Assembly: GCA_003552625.1 (NCBI GenBank)
Contig: PUNM01000095.1
Location: 1 to 64,000 of the forward strand
DNA from: Ectothiorhodospiraceae bacterium
GTDB lineage: Bacteria > Pseudomonadota > Gammaproteobacteria > Nitrococcales > Halorhodospiraceae
Direction of reading: 5' to 3'
Length of the DNA stretch: 64,000 bases
The notes beneath the pieces are model-generated. The model was not told the origin of the DNA. It made no database searches and worked only from the letters and a program-made list of their open reading frames with translations. Positions 23,479 to 32,105 of the stretch are shown piece after piece. Every line of letters begins with the position of its first letter. The first letter of the stretch is position 1. The translations under genes and the position numbers were made by a program.

Positions 23479-24921
23479 CTAAGCCGCCCGGCCGGGCCGC
23501 AGCCGACCCCGGCCCCCATTCGGAACCATCCGGCCGAAGTAGAGGAAGCCGAGAAGCAGCCACCCCAGGGTGATCACAGCGGCGAGGATGAGCACCGGAA
23601 CCGGCCCGAACTGATAAATCAGCGGCACGGATGCGGCGGTAAAGAGCCCGCCGCCGACGATCGGCTCGAAGAGCAGCTGCTTGTAGCCGAAGCTCTCCAG
23701 CGCCCCGGAGCGGTTGGTGGGATCGGCCATCCGCATGAGGAGCACACCGGTCACCGTAACGCCCATGGACTGGCCGAAGTCGCCGACGCCCCGCTCGAAC
23801 CAGTCGAAGGGGATCACGCGCGGGGCGATGACGATCAGCACGAACAAGGACCAGGCGATGCCGGTGGCCGCGAGCAGCAGGAACGGCACCAAGTTCTCGC
23901 CAAGGGCAGTCAGCGACAGGGTCGCCAGGGCAGCAACGATGGTGAAGTCGAGTGCCGTGCCGGAGATCCGCGCCATGGTCCGCTCCGATACGTAATCGGC
24001 GTAGCCGGCACGGGCGACGAAGACCTGGAGCGCGACGCCGCCGAGCATCGCCATCGGGAAGAGCGGCACGTGGGCCAGGATCTCCACGCCGTCGCCGCCG
24101 CGGCCCCAGGTGACGGCCTCGATCCACTGCAGCCCTTGCAACAGCAGCCAGCCCAGCAGGACCGCCAGGGCAACCAGGCCCAGATGGACGGTGAGCGGAT
24201 CCGTGGTGCTGCCCTCTTGCCGGCGGTCCCGCTTGAGGATGTACCACTCGCGCTCGCTGAAACGCTCCTGCGCATCGGCCGGCCCCCCGGCACCCTCCGG
24301 GGAGTCGATGATGCCGCGGCGCACCGCCAGGTTGATCATCACCGTACCGACAACGACACCGCCGACCAGGCCCACCGTGGCCAGGCCCAGGGCGAGGTCC
24401 GCGCCGACCGCGAAGCCAAGGTCCTCAAAGGTACCTGCCATACCCGCGGCGGTACCGTGCCCGCCTTCAAAGCCGATCTCGATCAGCGCCCCGGCCATCG
24501 GGGAGAGACCGAAGACAGGGGTCAGGACCAGCAGCGCGAGGAGAATGCCTACCACATACTGCCCCCAGGCCATGGTCTGGCCCACCACCACCTGGGGACC
24601 CGCCCGCAGCCAGATCTCGCGCAGACCGGGGATCGGCTTGCCCAGGAACAGGGCCGCGAAGACGACACTGATGAGCAAGCCGGGAAGCGCCGTCCACGTC
24701 TCGTAGACATAAGCCGGGAACAGCCCCTGGCCCTCCTCGAACGGGCTCGTAATCCAGCGCCCGAGCACTTCCGGACCAAGGAACAAACCCACCGCACCGG
24801 CGATGATCGACGCCGGCAAGAAGAGCCGACGGGCCCAGAGCGTGTAGGCGCGGAGCACGGCACTGCCAAGCACGAGCAGGCAGAGGACCAGGATGCCGAT
24901 GAGGATCTCAGCGACAGACAT
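23479..24921 (-). CDS. GltS-like sodium:glutamate symporter family protein
   Basis: An integral membrane protein of 480 residues with about 11-12 hydrophobic segments. The hallmark GltS signature GFEGGHGTAAGM lies around residue 148, and a second conserved pore block is near VGDFGQSMGVTVTG (about 380). A long cytoplasmic loop (about 205-245) with EREWYILKRDRR interrupts the two halves. GltS proteins import glutamate with sodium, but substrate is not certain from sequence alone. It lies 60 bp behind the RimK-like ligase on the same strand, so a glutamate-linked theme is suggested for the cluster. Confidence 0.85.
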   Translation of the reverse strand: MSVAEILIGILVLCLLVLGSAVLRAYTLWARRLFLPASIIAGAVGLFLGPEVLGRWITSPFEEGQGLFPAYVYETWTALPGLLISVVFAALFLGKPIPGLREIWLRAGPQVVVGQTMAWGQYVVGILLALLVLTPVFGLSPMAGALIEIGFEGGHGTAAGMAGTFEDLGFAVGADLALGLATVGLVGGVVVGTVMINLAVRRGIIDSPEGAGGPADAQERFSEREWYILKRDRRQEGSTTDPLTVHLGLVALAVLLGWLLLQGLQWIEAVTWGRGGDGVEILAHVPLFPMAMLGGVALQVFVARAGYADYVSERTMARISGTALDFTIVAALATLSLTALGENLVPFLLLAATGIAWSLFVLIVIAPRVIPFDWFERGVGDFGQSMGVTVTGVLLMRMADPTNRSGALESFGYKQLLFEPIVGGGLFTAASVPLIYQFGPVPVLILAAVITLGWLLLGFLYFGRMVPNGGRGRLRPGRAA

Positions 24922-24981
24922 TCCGGGCTTCCCTTGAGCTTCGACCGATGCGCAATGCTAAGGCGCTCCGTCGCTACGCCG

Positions 24982-25941
24982 TCAAGCGCCGACGGCGAAT
25001 TGCTCCATCGCGAAGGCCACGCGCGCCTGCGCCGTCTCGTGCGGGCGATCCAGGGCTTCGATGGCCTCAAGGCGCGGGACCAGTCCGCGGCCATTGGCAA
25101 TCTGCACGGAGAGGCCGGGGCGGGCATTGAGTTCGAGCAGTTGCGGACCACGATCGCGGTCCAGGACCAGATCGGCGCCGAGGTAGCCGAGCCCGCTCAT
25201 TTCCTGGCAACGGGCGGCGAGTTCAAGCAGGGACTCCCAATCCGGGATGTCGATCTCGTCGAGGACTACCCCCGTATCCGGGTGCTGACGGATGCGCTCG
25301 TCAAACTGCACAGCATAGGCGCAACGCCCGCTGCCAATATCGAGCCCGACGCCAACGGCGCCCTGGTGAAGATTGGCCTTGCCACTGGAGGCTCGGGTGG
25401 AGAGGCGGAGCATGGCCATGACCGGGTAGCCGCGGAAGACGACGACCCGGATATCCGGGATCCCCTCGTAGGAAAAACGCTCAAAGCGGGGATCGAGACG
25501 GATCCGGTCCTCAAAAATGGTCACGTCGGGGGTCCCGGCGAGGGAGTGGAGGCCGGCCAGGGTATTGGTGACGTGGCGCTGGATATCCACAAGCCGGAAC
25601 TCGCGCTCCCCGCCACTGAGGAAGCGCTCGCCGCGCCTGCCGGAGATGACCTGGATCCCCTTGCCGCCCGCCCCCTTAGCCGGCTTGATCACGAATTCAT
25701 CCACGCCGCGCAGGCGCTCGCCCAGGTGGGTGACCTCGTGCTGCTGACGGACGGTAAACCGCAGTGAGGGTGTACCGATGCCGTGCTTCTCGGCGAGAAG
25801 CTTGGTACGCAGCTTGTCATCGACCAGCGGGTAGAGGCGGCGGTCGTTGTAACGCCCAATGTAGTGCACGTTGCGCCGGTTCATGCCGAGGATGCCGGCG
25901 GCCCGGAGCCTCCGGGCGGTCTGCCAGTGACGCAGGATCAC
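24982..25941 (-). CDS. RimK-like ATP-grasp amino-acid ligase (alpha-L-glutamate ligase-related)
   Basis: The protein has 319 residues. ATP-grasp features include EFVIKPAKGAGGKGIQVI (lysine and glycine-rich loop, about 82-99), the DIRVVVFRGYPVMAMLRLSTR strand (about 183), and GADLVLDRDRGPQLLELNARPG with the Mg-binding ELNAR (about 267). The family adds amino acids, often glutamate, to proteins or peptides. It overlaps the stop of the 7TM transglutaminase-like gene by 4 bp (ATGA) and belongs to a recurrent three-gene set with that protein and a retropepsin-like protease. The target is unknown; peptide modification at the membrane is the usual guess. Confidence 0.88.
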   Translation of the reverse strand: MILRHWQTARRLRAAGILGMNRRNVHYIGRYNDRRLYPLVDDKLRTKLLAEKHGIGTPSLRFTVRQQHEVTHLGERLRGVDEFVIKPAKGAGGKGIQVISGRRGERFLSGGEREFRLVDIQRHVTNTLAGLHSLAGTPDVTIFEDRIRLDPRFERFSYEGIPDIRVVVFRGYPVMAMLRLSTRASSGKANLHQGAVGVGLDIGSGRCAYAVQFDERIRQHPDTGVVLDEIDIPDWESLLELAARCQEMSGLGYLGADLVLDRDRGPQLLELNARPGLSVQIANGRGLVPRLEAIEALDRPHETAQARVAFAMEQFAVGA

Positions 25942-27455
25942 CGCGATGCCTCCTGGAACGCGGAGAACCGGCGCAACTCGGTGAGTCGGTAGCCGGTGTA
26001 CTGGCCCATCAACATGATCAGAGCGACGACCACCAGGTTGAGTTCGGGGAAATTGAAGGTCAGGTGCTCGGCCAGGGGCCGGCTCATGACCAGGTAGGCG
26101 GCCAGCGCCACAATCAGGCTGCCACCGCCCTGAACCAGGACCTCGCGCGGGCCCTCTTCCTCCCAGAGGATCGACATGCGCTCGATGGTCCAGGCAATGA
26201 TGATGATCGGGAAGAAGGCCAGCGTCATGCCGGTGGCGAACCCGAGTTGGTAACCCACCAGGCTAAGCAGCCCGATCATGAAGACGACGATAACGATCAC
26301 GGTAGCGATCCGCGCAACCAGCAGCAGATTCAGCCGTGAGAGGTAGCTGCGCAACAGCAGGCCCAACGCGACGATGCTGACGAAACTCACCAGTCCGGAG
26401 GCGAGCTCCGTCTGCAGGAAAGCCAGGGCAATGAGCACCGGCATGAACGTCCCCGAGGTACGGATCCCCACGAGGATGCGCAGGAAAACCGTCACCAGCG
26501 CTCCGAGCGGAAGCAGCAAAAGCAGCTTGAAAGCGGTCTGCTGCTCGATCGGAAGCTGATGAACGCTGAGCACGCTGAGCAGTCCGGCGGACTCCTCCAT
26601 CTGCGCCAGCTGCTCGGCGGGGACGTTCTGCTGATTCATGGAGAAGGCCACACGGGCGTTGTATCCTCCGAAGAGATCGATCAGCGACGCGCCGCCCCGG
26701 TACCAGAGCAGCATGTTGTCCTCGAGCCCCTGGTGGCCGGTCTCCGGGTTGTAGGGCAACCAGTGGTCGTCGATGAAGATCTCGACCAGCTGGACGGGGG
26801 TCTGATTGCGGCGGCCGTCCTCGAGTTCCAGCCCAAGGGACGTCCGCGCCGGCACGCCAGCGTCGTGGAGCAGGCGCTCGATGGCCTCGGCCCGGTTGTA
26901 GCTGTCGAGCAGCAGATCGGCATTGTCGTCGCGATCCCCTCGGAAAGCCTCGATCAGCTGCCGGGTTAGGCTCTGCTGCGTACTGGAGGCCTGCCGGGCA
27001 CGCTCCAGGATCTGCTCGGCGGCCGTCTCTTCGGCACCGGACCAGGTCGGGGCGGAAGGAGGATCCGGTGGCTGCTCCACAGGAGCATCGCGGTGGTCGG
27101 TGCCGTCGGGGGTCACATGGACCTTGTAGTAGAGGGTCTGATCCCCCTCCGCTTCCTGGATCGTCCACTCACCACGCAGCACCCCCCCTTCGCGGACGGT
27201 GGCGAACCCGTAGCCGGGAGAAGCGGTGTGTTCCAGGGATACTTCGTAGCCGGGCGGGTTGTCGGGGACATTGAAACTCGCCAGCACCGAGTCCCCGTCA
27301 GCGACGAAATCGATCCGGGCCTCGACCAGCCAGACCGGCTTCTGAGCGCCGGGCAGGATCGGGACCCCCGTATCAATATGCCGCCACGCTGCGGTCGCCA
27401 GGCCGATGAGCACGAGCAGCCCGACGAGAAAGAAAAAGACGCGTTGTGCGCTCAA
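25938..27455 (-). CDS. Inactive transglutaminase domain fused to seven membrane helices
   Basis: The protein has 505 residues. A signal-anchor (about 5-25) is followed by a periplasmic domain (30-150) and a transglutaminase-like fold (about 155-255, AIERLLHDAGVPARTSLGLEL and LVEIFIDDHWLPYNPETG). No catalytic cysteine is in place, as expected for the inactive group. About seven membrane helices fill 305-500. This architecture is known from comparative genomics and always travels with a RimK-like ligase and a retropepsin-like protein. The role is probably binding of a peptide on the outer face of the inner membrane. Confidence 0.88.
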   Translation of the reverse strand: MSAQRVFFFLVGLLVLIGLATAAWRHIDTGVPILPGAQKPVWLVEARIDFVADGDSVLASFNVPDNPPGYEVSLEHTASPGYGFATVREGGVLRGEWTIQEAEGDQTLYYKVHVTPDGTDHRDAPVEQPPDPPSAPTWSGAEETAAEQILERARQASSTQQSLTRQLIEAFRGDRDDNADLLLDSYNRAEAIERLLHDAGVPARTSLGLELEDGRRNQTPVQLVEIFIDDHWLPYNPETGHQGLEDNMLLWYRGGASLIDLFGGYNARVAFSMNQQNVPAEQLAQMEESAGLLSVLSVHQLPIEQQTAFKLLLLLPLGALVTVFLRILVGIRTSGTFMPVLIALAFLQTELASGLVSFVSIVALGLLLRSYLSRLNLLLVARIATVIVIVVFMIGLLSLVGYQLGFATGMTLAFFPIIIIAWTIERMSILWEEEGPREVLVQGGGSLIVALAAYLVMSRPLAEHLTFNFPELNLVVVALIMLMGQYTGYRLTELRRFSAFQEASR

Positions 27456-27491
27456 ACCCGTGCGCCTGTCACCGGCTCCGGTGTACCGACG

Positions 27492-28427
27492 TCAACCCTC
27501 GCCGTTGTCTTCGTCGTCACCATTGCCCTCCTCCCCGGCGTTGTCATTGTCGTCGTCGAGGTCCTCTCCCTCGTCGTCTTGTTCATCTTCATCGTCTTCA
27601 TCGTCATCGTCCGGCGCGATTTCCTCGATGTGATCGTCGGCATCAATGGCCTCGAGGTCTTCGTCGGCCGGGGCGACCGGCTCCGTCGCGCGCTTCAGGC
27701 CGACATCGACGAGAGCGACATCACGCAGGATATTGCGCCCGATAAGCACCGGATAGGTCAGGTGCTCGCGGTCGGTCAGGGTGAACTCCGCCACTTCGGA
27801 AAACTCACCGATCGTGACGTGCAACTCCACCACCGGGCGTGCATCGCTACCGGACGCCTGGCGAATGCTCGCCTCCCGCACCTGCGGACGCTCGATGGCC
27901 AGGCGCTGGTCGCTTTCCGGGTCTTCCATCTCGAAGCGCACCCAGGGATCGCCGTCGCGCTCGAACTCCTGGATTTCGCGGGCGTCCACCGACGAAGTAG
28001 TCGCACCGGTGTCGATCCGGGCGTCGAAGACCAGCCCCGGCGGGTCGAGCTGCAGCGACTCAACCTCGCCAAAGACGAACATGCCTTCGGCGCTGAGTTC
28101 CTGGCCGCTACGTAGCCGGTCGTCCGGGCACTCCGGCTCCGGGCAGTCATCCTCGAAGGTTTGAGGGCGCAACGGTACCAGCCACCGGTTGGCAGTCTGC
28201 TGCTCCATTGCCCCGGCAATCCGCGCAAGGTGGGCCTCTTGGGCGGCCTGGTCCGATTGCTCGACGGCCTTCGTCAGCGCGTCGATACGTTCATCGACCG
28301 TACCGAGGCGCTCGTCAAGCCGCTCATACTCCGCCTCGTCCATCAGCAGGTACCCCGGCGCGCAGGCGGTCAGGATCAGGAGCGCAGGCGCGAAGCCGAG
28401 AAGGCGGAATGGATGTTTCAGGGCCAT
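27492..28427 (-). CDS. Retropepsin-like protease lipoprotein with poly-acidic tail
   Basis: The protein has 311 residues. A lipobox LLILTAC puts the lipidated Cys at 22. A coiled-coil-like stretch (30-75) precedes the aspartyl-protease-like domain with ARIDTGATTSSVDA (catalytic-type Asp139-Thr-Gly) and LIGRNILRDVALVDVG (about 228-243). The family is often annotated as ATP-dependent zinc protease (RimB-like), a misleading name. From residue 255 to the end, 35 of 57 residues are Asp or Glu. It starts 10 bp inside the TIGR02444 gene and is followed by the 7TM protein after 36 bp, so it is part of the same operon. Confidence 0.87.
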   Translation of the reverse strand: MALKHPFRLLGFAPALLILTACAPGYLLMDEAEYERLDERLGTVDERIDALTKAVEQSDQAAQEAHLARIAGAMEQQTANRWLVPLRPQTFEDDCPEPECPDDRLRSGQELSAEGMFVFGEVESLQLDPPGLVFDARIDTGATTSSVDAREIQEFERDGDPWVRFEMEDPESDQRLAIERPQVREASIRQASGSDARPVVELHVTIGEFSEVAEFTLTDREHLTYPVLIGRNILRDVALVDVGLKRATEPVAPADEDLEAIDADDHIEEIAPDDDDEDDEDEQDDEGEDLDDDNDNAGEEGNGDDEDNGEG

Positions 28428-28975
28428 GCCCTTTTGACCTCCTCGACCACAGTATCCATGGCCAGTTCATCACAGGCTTCCGACAGGATGCGTGCGATCG
28501 CGGAGACAGCTTCCGGGTCACAGGTCGGACACTTGCGCCGTACCACCACACCGGCATTCCATGCGGCATCCCGCCATCGCTCTCCGGCTGGCGAGGCGAC
28601 CAGATCCGTTGGCAGGTCGCGCAGGAAGAGTTCCTGCTCAATCGCTTCGGCGTGCAGTTCTGCGGCGATCAGCCGCTTGCGCAGTGCGTAGGTCTCATCG
28701 GCCACGTCGGCCGGCGGGTGAAGTTTGATATGGCGCCGCAAGGCACGGAGCGGATCGATGACTTCCCGATCCCACTCCTGCCCGCGACGGATGGCACCTT
28801 CGGCCGAGGAGACACCGAGCCGTCCCCGCCCCTCCAGGCCGCTCCAGATAGCGGCCAGGAGAAGCGAGATCGACAGCCCGTAGCGGGCTTGGAGCTTGAG
28901 ACAAGCGGCCTCGACCCCGGGCCGGGCGTAGATATCCTCGGCGAAGCGCCAAAGCCGCTCGGACTCATCGACCAA
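28418..28975 (-). CDS. TIGR02444 family protein
   Basis: The protein has 185 residues, soluble and helical. It matches the TIGR02444 family by its opening LWRFAEDIYARPGVEAACLKLQ and the LSISLLLAAIWSGLEGRGRL block. Function is unknown. A C-terminal CPTCDPEAV might bind metal but has only one CxxC pair. It lies 30 bp behind pntB and overlaps the retropepsin-like lipoprotein gene by 10 bp, linking the transhydrogenase and ligase clusters into one minus-strand run. Confidence 0.8.
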   Translation of the reverse strand: MVDESERLWRFAEDIYARPGVEAACLKLQARYGLSISLLLAAIWSGLEGRGRLGVSSAEGAIRRGQEWDREVIDPLRALRRHIKLHPPADVADETYALRKRLIAAELHAEAIEQELFLRDLPTDLVASPAGERWRDAAWNAGVVVRRKCPTCDPEAVSAIARILSEACDELAMDTVVEEVKRAWP

Positions 28976-29005
28976 GCTCGCTGCCTCCAGACCGGACGGT
29001 GCCGG

Positions 29006-30400
29006 TCACATGCCCTTGACGGTCTGAACCATCTCCGAGACCACCTTTTGGGCGTCTCCGAAGACCATACGCGTATTGTCGCGGAAGAAGAGTTTGTTCT
29101 CCACACCGGAGAATCCGGCTCCGCGACCCCGCTTGACCACCAGGACCTGATCGGCGTAATCGACATTGAGGATCGGCATGCCGTAGATGGGGCTGCCCTC
29201 GTCCTCGCGTGCGGCCGGGTTGACCACGTCGTTGGCGCCGATCACCAGGACCACGTCGGTATCCTCGAACTCCTCGTTGATCTCGTCCATATCGAAGATC
29301 ATGTCGTAGGGGACACCGGCCTCGGCCAGAAGCACGTTCATGTGGCCCGGCATCCGACCCGCCACCGGGTGGATCGCGAACTTGACGTCCACGTCGTGCT
29401 TCTGCAGCAGCTCCACCATCTCCCAGAGCTTGTGCTGCGCCTGCGCGACGGCGAGACCATAACCCGGCACGATAATAACGCGGTCCGAGTAGCCCATCAT
29501 GTAGGCACCGTCTGCGGCACCGACCTCCTTCATCTCCCCTTCCGCTTCGGACTCGGCGCTCGGCGGCGCGGCCCCGAACCCACTGAAGAGGATGTTGACC
29601 AGGGAGCGATTCATTGCCTTGGCCATCAGGAAGGTCAGCAGCAAGCCCGCAGCACCGACCACGGTACCGGCAATGATCAGCGCCAGGTTGCCGAGCACGT
29701 AGCCCTTGAAGCCGACCGCCAGGCCGGTCAGCGCGTTGAACAGCGAGATGACAACCGGCATGTCCGCACCGCCGATCGGTACCGTGATGAAGATACCGAG
29801 CGCCAGCGCCGCCACAAAGAACAGCAGAATCGGCAGCCCCGAACCGGTGTGAAAGACCCAGAAGGCCAGGATCAGGGTGATCACCGCCAGGGCAATGTTC
29901 CACTGCTGGTGCTTCTCCACCAGGGTGGAGCGCTTGAGCCGCTCATCGAGCTTGGCCCAGGCCACCATGGAGCCGGAGAACGCCACGGAGCCAATCACGG
30001 CGCCGAGCAGGGCCAGCAGAGCCACGTCCGAGCCCATGGCCGCAGCCACCGAACCCTCGTCGGAGCGGGCGCCCTGCATCAGCGAAACCGCCGCGATGGC
30101 GCCGGCGGAACCGCCGCCGAGACCATTGTAGACGGCGACCATCTGCGGCATCTCGGTCATCTGCACCTTGACCGCCGTGTACCAGGCGAAGGCACCGCCA
30201 ATGGCCAGGGCAATCAGGATCAGCGTGAGGTTCTCCATCCCCACGCTGGGATGGCCGAAGGTCGCCACCGTCGCCAGCACCATGCCGACGCCGGCCCACA
30301 TGACGCCCTTGCGCGCCGTGACCGGCGAACTCATCGCCTTCAGCCCAAAGATGAACAGGATGGAGGCGACGAAGTAACTGAGTTGGACGAGGACACTCAT
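29006..30400 (-). CDS. pntB: NAD(P) transhydrogenase subunit beta
   Basis: It forms the NADP(H)-binding and membrane-domain half of the proton-translocating transhydrogenase, which makes NADPH from NADH with the proton gradient. The protein has 464 residues with about nine membrane helices (1-260) and the cytoplasmic domain III (285-464), which has the MGYSDRVIIVPGYGLAVAQAQ loop and GANDVVNPAAREDEGSPIYGMP. It starts 2 bp after the pntA membrane subunit. Complete and conserved. NADP-linked isocitrate dehydrogenase also lies in this window as a second NADPH source. Confidence 0.97.
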   Translation of the reverse strand: MSVLVQLSYFVASILFIFGLKAMSSPVTARKGVMWAGVGMVLATVATFGHPSVGMENLTLILIALAIGGAFAWYTAVKVQMTEMPQMVAVYNGLGGGSAGAIAAVSLMQGARSDEGSVAAAMGSDVALLALLGAVIGSVAFSGSMVAWAKLDERLKRSTLVEKHQQWNIALAVITLILAFWVFHTGSGLPILLFFVAALALGIFITVPIGGADMPVVISLFNALTGLAVGFKGYVLGNLALIIAGTVVGAAGLLLTFLMAKAMNRSLVNILFSGFGAAPPSAESEAEGEMKEVGAADGAYMMGYSDRVIIVPGYGLAVAQAQHKLWEMVELLQKHDVDVKFAIHPVAGRMPGHMNVLLAEAGVPYDMIFDMDEINEEFEDTDVVLVIGANDVVNPAAREDEGSPIYGMPILNVDYADQVLVVKRGRGAGFSGVENKLFFRDNTRMVFGDAQKVVSEMVQTVKGM

Positions 30401-30402
30401 GT

Positions 30403-30702
30403 TCAGCCGTCCTCCTTCTTGCTGCTCTTGAACATGTCGAGCATGCGCTCGGTGACGACGTAGCCGCCGACGGCGTTGGCTGCACCGAGAAGCACGGCGA
30501 TGAATCCGACCGCCTGCTCCATCGGGGTCTCGGCGACACCGAGAGCGACCATGGCGCCGACGACGACGATGCCGTGAATGAAGTTGGACCCGGACATCAG
30601 GGGTGTATGCAGGATGACCGGAACCCGGGTGATGACCTCATACCCGGCAACCGCCGCGAGCATGAAGACGTAGAGCGCTACGAGCCCGCCGACCTCGATC
30701 AT
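30403..30702 (-). CDS. pntAb: NAD(P) transhydrogenase subunit alpha, membrane part (PntA2)
   Basis: The protein has 99 residues with three or four hydrophobic helices (about 1-22, 30-50, 55-85). It corresponds to the C-terminal membrane part of E. coli PntA, here a separate gene as in Rhodospirillum and many others. The ATG overlaps the stop of the soluble alpha subunit by 4 bp, and pntB follows after 2 bp, so the three subunits are translationally coupled. Confidence 0.95.
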   Translation of the reverse strand: MIEVGGLVALYVFMLAAVAGYEVITRVPVILHTPLMSGSNFIHGIVVVGAMVALGVAETPMEQAVGFIAVLLGAANAVGGYVVTERMLDMFKSSKKEDG

Positions 30703-31838
30703 GACTTACCTCCTTCCAGGCGTTCACGGGTCGCCCCGTGCCGAACCTGACCGTCGTGCGTCAGGCAGGTATCGGCGATGACCTGGTCATCCCAGTTCAG
30801 GTTGAGCTCACCTTCCTCAACCATCAGCGTGAGCAAGTTGTACAGGTTCTTGCTGTACATCTCGCTGGTGTGGACGGCGACGCTGGACGCCAGGTTCTTC
30901 GGCCCGACAACCAGGACGCCGTTGTGGGTGACATCCTTGCCGGCCTTGGTCAACTCGCAGTTGCCCCCGGTCTCCGCCGCCATGTCGACGATCACCGTGC
31001 CGCCAGCCATGCGCTCGACGGTGGCCTTGTCGATGATCTTCGGCGCCGGCCGCCCCGGAATGGCGGCGGTGGTGACCACTACATGGGCGTTGGCAATGTG
31101 GTTGGCGAGGACCTCGGCCTGCTGGTTGCGCTCTTCCTCGGTCAGCTCCCGGGCATACCCGCCCTCACCCACAGCCGACACGCCGGTGTCGATGAATTTG
31201 GCACCGAGCGACTCGACCTGCTCCTTGGTTTCCGGGCGGACGTCGTAGCCTTCGACCTGGGCCCCCAGCCGGCGGCAGGTGGCGATGGCCTGCAGGCCGG
31301 CGACACCCGCGCCCACCACCACGGCCTTGGCCGGGCGGATGGTTCCGGCTGCGGTGGTGAGCATTGGGAAGAAGCGCGGTGAGCGCTCCGCGGCGATGAT
31401 GGCGGCCTTGTAGCCAGCCGCAGCGGCCTGAGAGGAGAGTGCGTCGATGGACTGGGCGCGGGTAATCCGCGGCACCAGCTCCATGGCGAAGCTCGTGACC
31501 TTGCGCTTGCAAAGGGTCTGGATGCGCTCGTCCCCCTCGTGGGGCGTCATGAAGCCGATGGCCACCGCCCCTTCCTTGAGCTGGCCGGCCTCCTTGACCG
31601 AGGGCGGCTGCACACTCAGGACCACGTCGGCTTCCTTGAGCAGTTCGTCCCGCGACTGGACGATGCGGACACCGCCCGCCTCGTAATCGGCATCATCGAA
31701 CCCGGCGCTCTCCCCCGCTCCCGTCTCCAGGAGCAGCTCGACACCGAGTTTGCCGAACTGCTTCAGGACCCCCGGGACGAGCGCGACACGCCGCTCGCCG
31801 GGCCGGGTCTCCTTCGGCACGGCAACCTTGATGGCCAT
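30699..31838 (-). CDS. pntAa: NAD(P) transhydrogenase subunit alpha, NAD-binding part (PntA1)
   Basis: The protein has 379 residues, equal to the soluble domain I of transhydrogenase. It opens MAIKVAVPKETRPGERRVAL, which is the start of domain I, and contains RITRAQSIDALSSQA, the NAD-binding VVVGAGVAGLQAIATCRRLGA and the mobile loop region. The ATG at 31838 with an upstream GGGGG is chosen; an in-frame extension to 32117 is Ser/Arg rich and not conserved. The promoter should be in the 267-bp gap to the HNH gene. Confidence 0.96.
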   Translation of the reverse strand: MAIKVAVPKETRPGERRVALVPGVLKQFGKLGVELLLETGAGESAGFDDADYEAGGVRIVQSRDELLKEADVVLSVQPPSVKEAGQLKEGAVAIGFMTPHEGDERIQTLCKRKVTSFAMELVPRITRAQSIDALSSQAAAAGYKAAIIAAERSPRFFPMLTTAAGTIRPAKAVVVGAGVAGLQAIATCRRLGAQVEGYDVRPETKEQVESLGAKFIDTGVSAVGEGGYARELTEEERNQQAEVLANHIANAHVVVTTAAIPGRPAPKIIDKATVERMAGGTVIVDMAAETGGNCELTKAGKDVTHNGVLVVGPKNLASSVAVHTSEMYSKNLYNLLTLMVEEGELNLNWDDQVIADTCLTHDGQVRHGATRERLEGGKS

Positions 31839-32105
31839 GGTTTGTTCCCCCGTTTTCGGCAGTTGAGAGCCGTTGGTAATCCGTGACGGCTGGGCATGAG
31901 CCGCCGTTCCTACACTCGACCGTGCGGCCCCGGCAATTGATCCGCGGGCGCGGCCGAACGGGCAGATGCTAGCGAATCGGCCCCGGGGTGTGAAGCCGCG
32001 TTGCACTGCGGCAGACATGTGCTCCCGGCGAACACCACTTGTCAAGAGGCGTGCCAACCGGCTATAAGAGGTGCAGCCCGAGCCTTGACGAAATGGGGGT
32101 GGGCC
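31839..32105. other. Divergent intergenic region between pntAa and the HNH endonuclease gene
   Basis: The 267 bases carry the HNH promoter (32039-32068) and presumably the pnt promoter. On the minus strand TTGCCG and TAGGAA with 18 bases between (about 31940-31911) is a weak candidate. No small gene or RNA could be recognised. Confidence 0.4.
32039..32068 (+). promoter_or_regulatory. Sigma-70-type promoter for the HNH endonuclease gene
   Basis: TTGTCA (32039-32044) and TATAAG (32063-32068) are separated by 18 bases. The transcript would begin near 32075, about 30 bases before the GTG start. Confidence 0.5.

Noticed and set aside
27500-27620. Possible tandem repeat or CRISPR-like array
   Set aside because: It is irregular GAN-codon low complexity coding for Asp/Glu, without spacers or a fixed unit.
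27406-27646. Hydrophobic short frames opposite the acidic tail
   Set aside because: Val/Ser/Leu runs are the antisense of Asp/Glu codons in the lipoprotein tail, not a membrane protein.
28208-30463. 751-codon open frame opposite pntB
   Set aside because: Antisense to pntB and the TIGR02444 gene; His/Gly/Arg-rich shadow.
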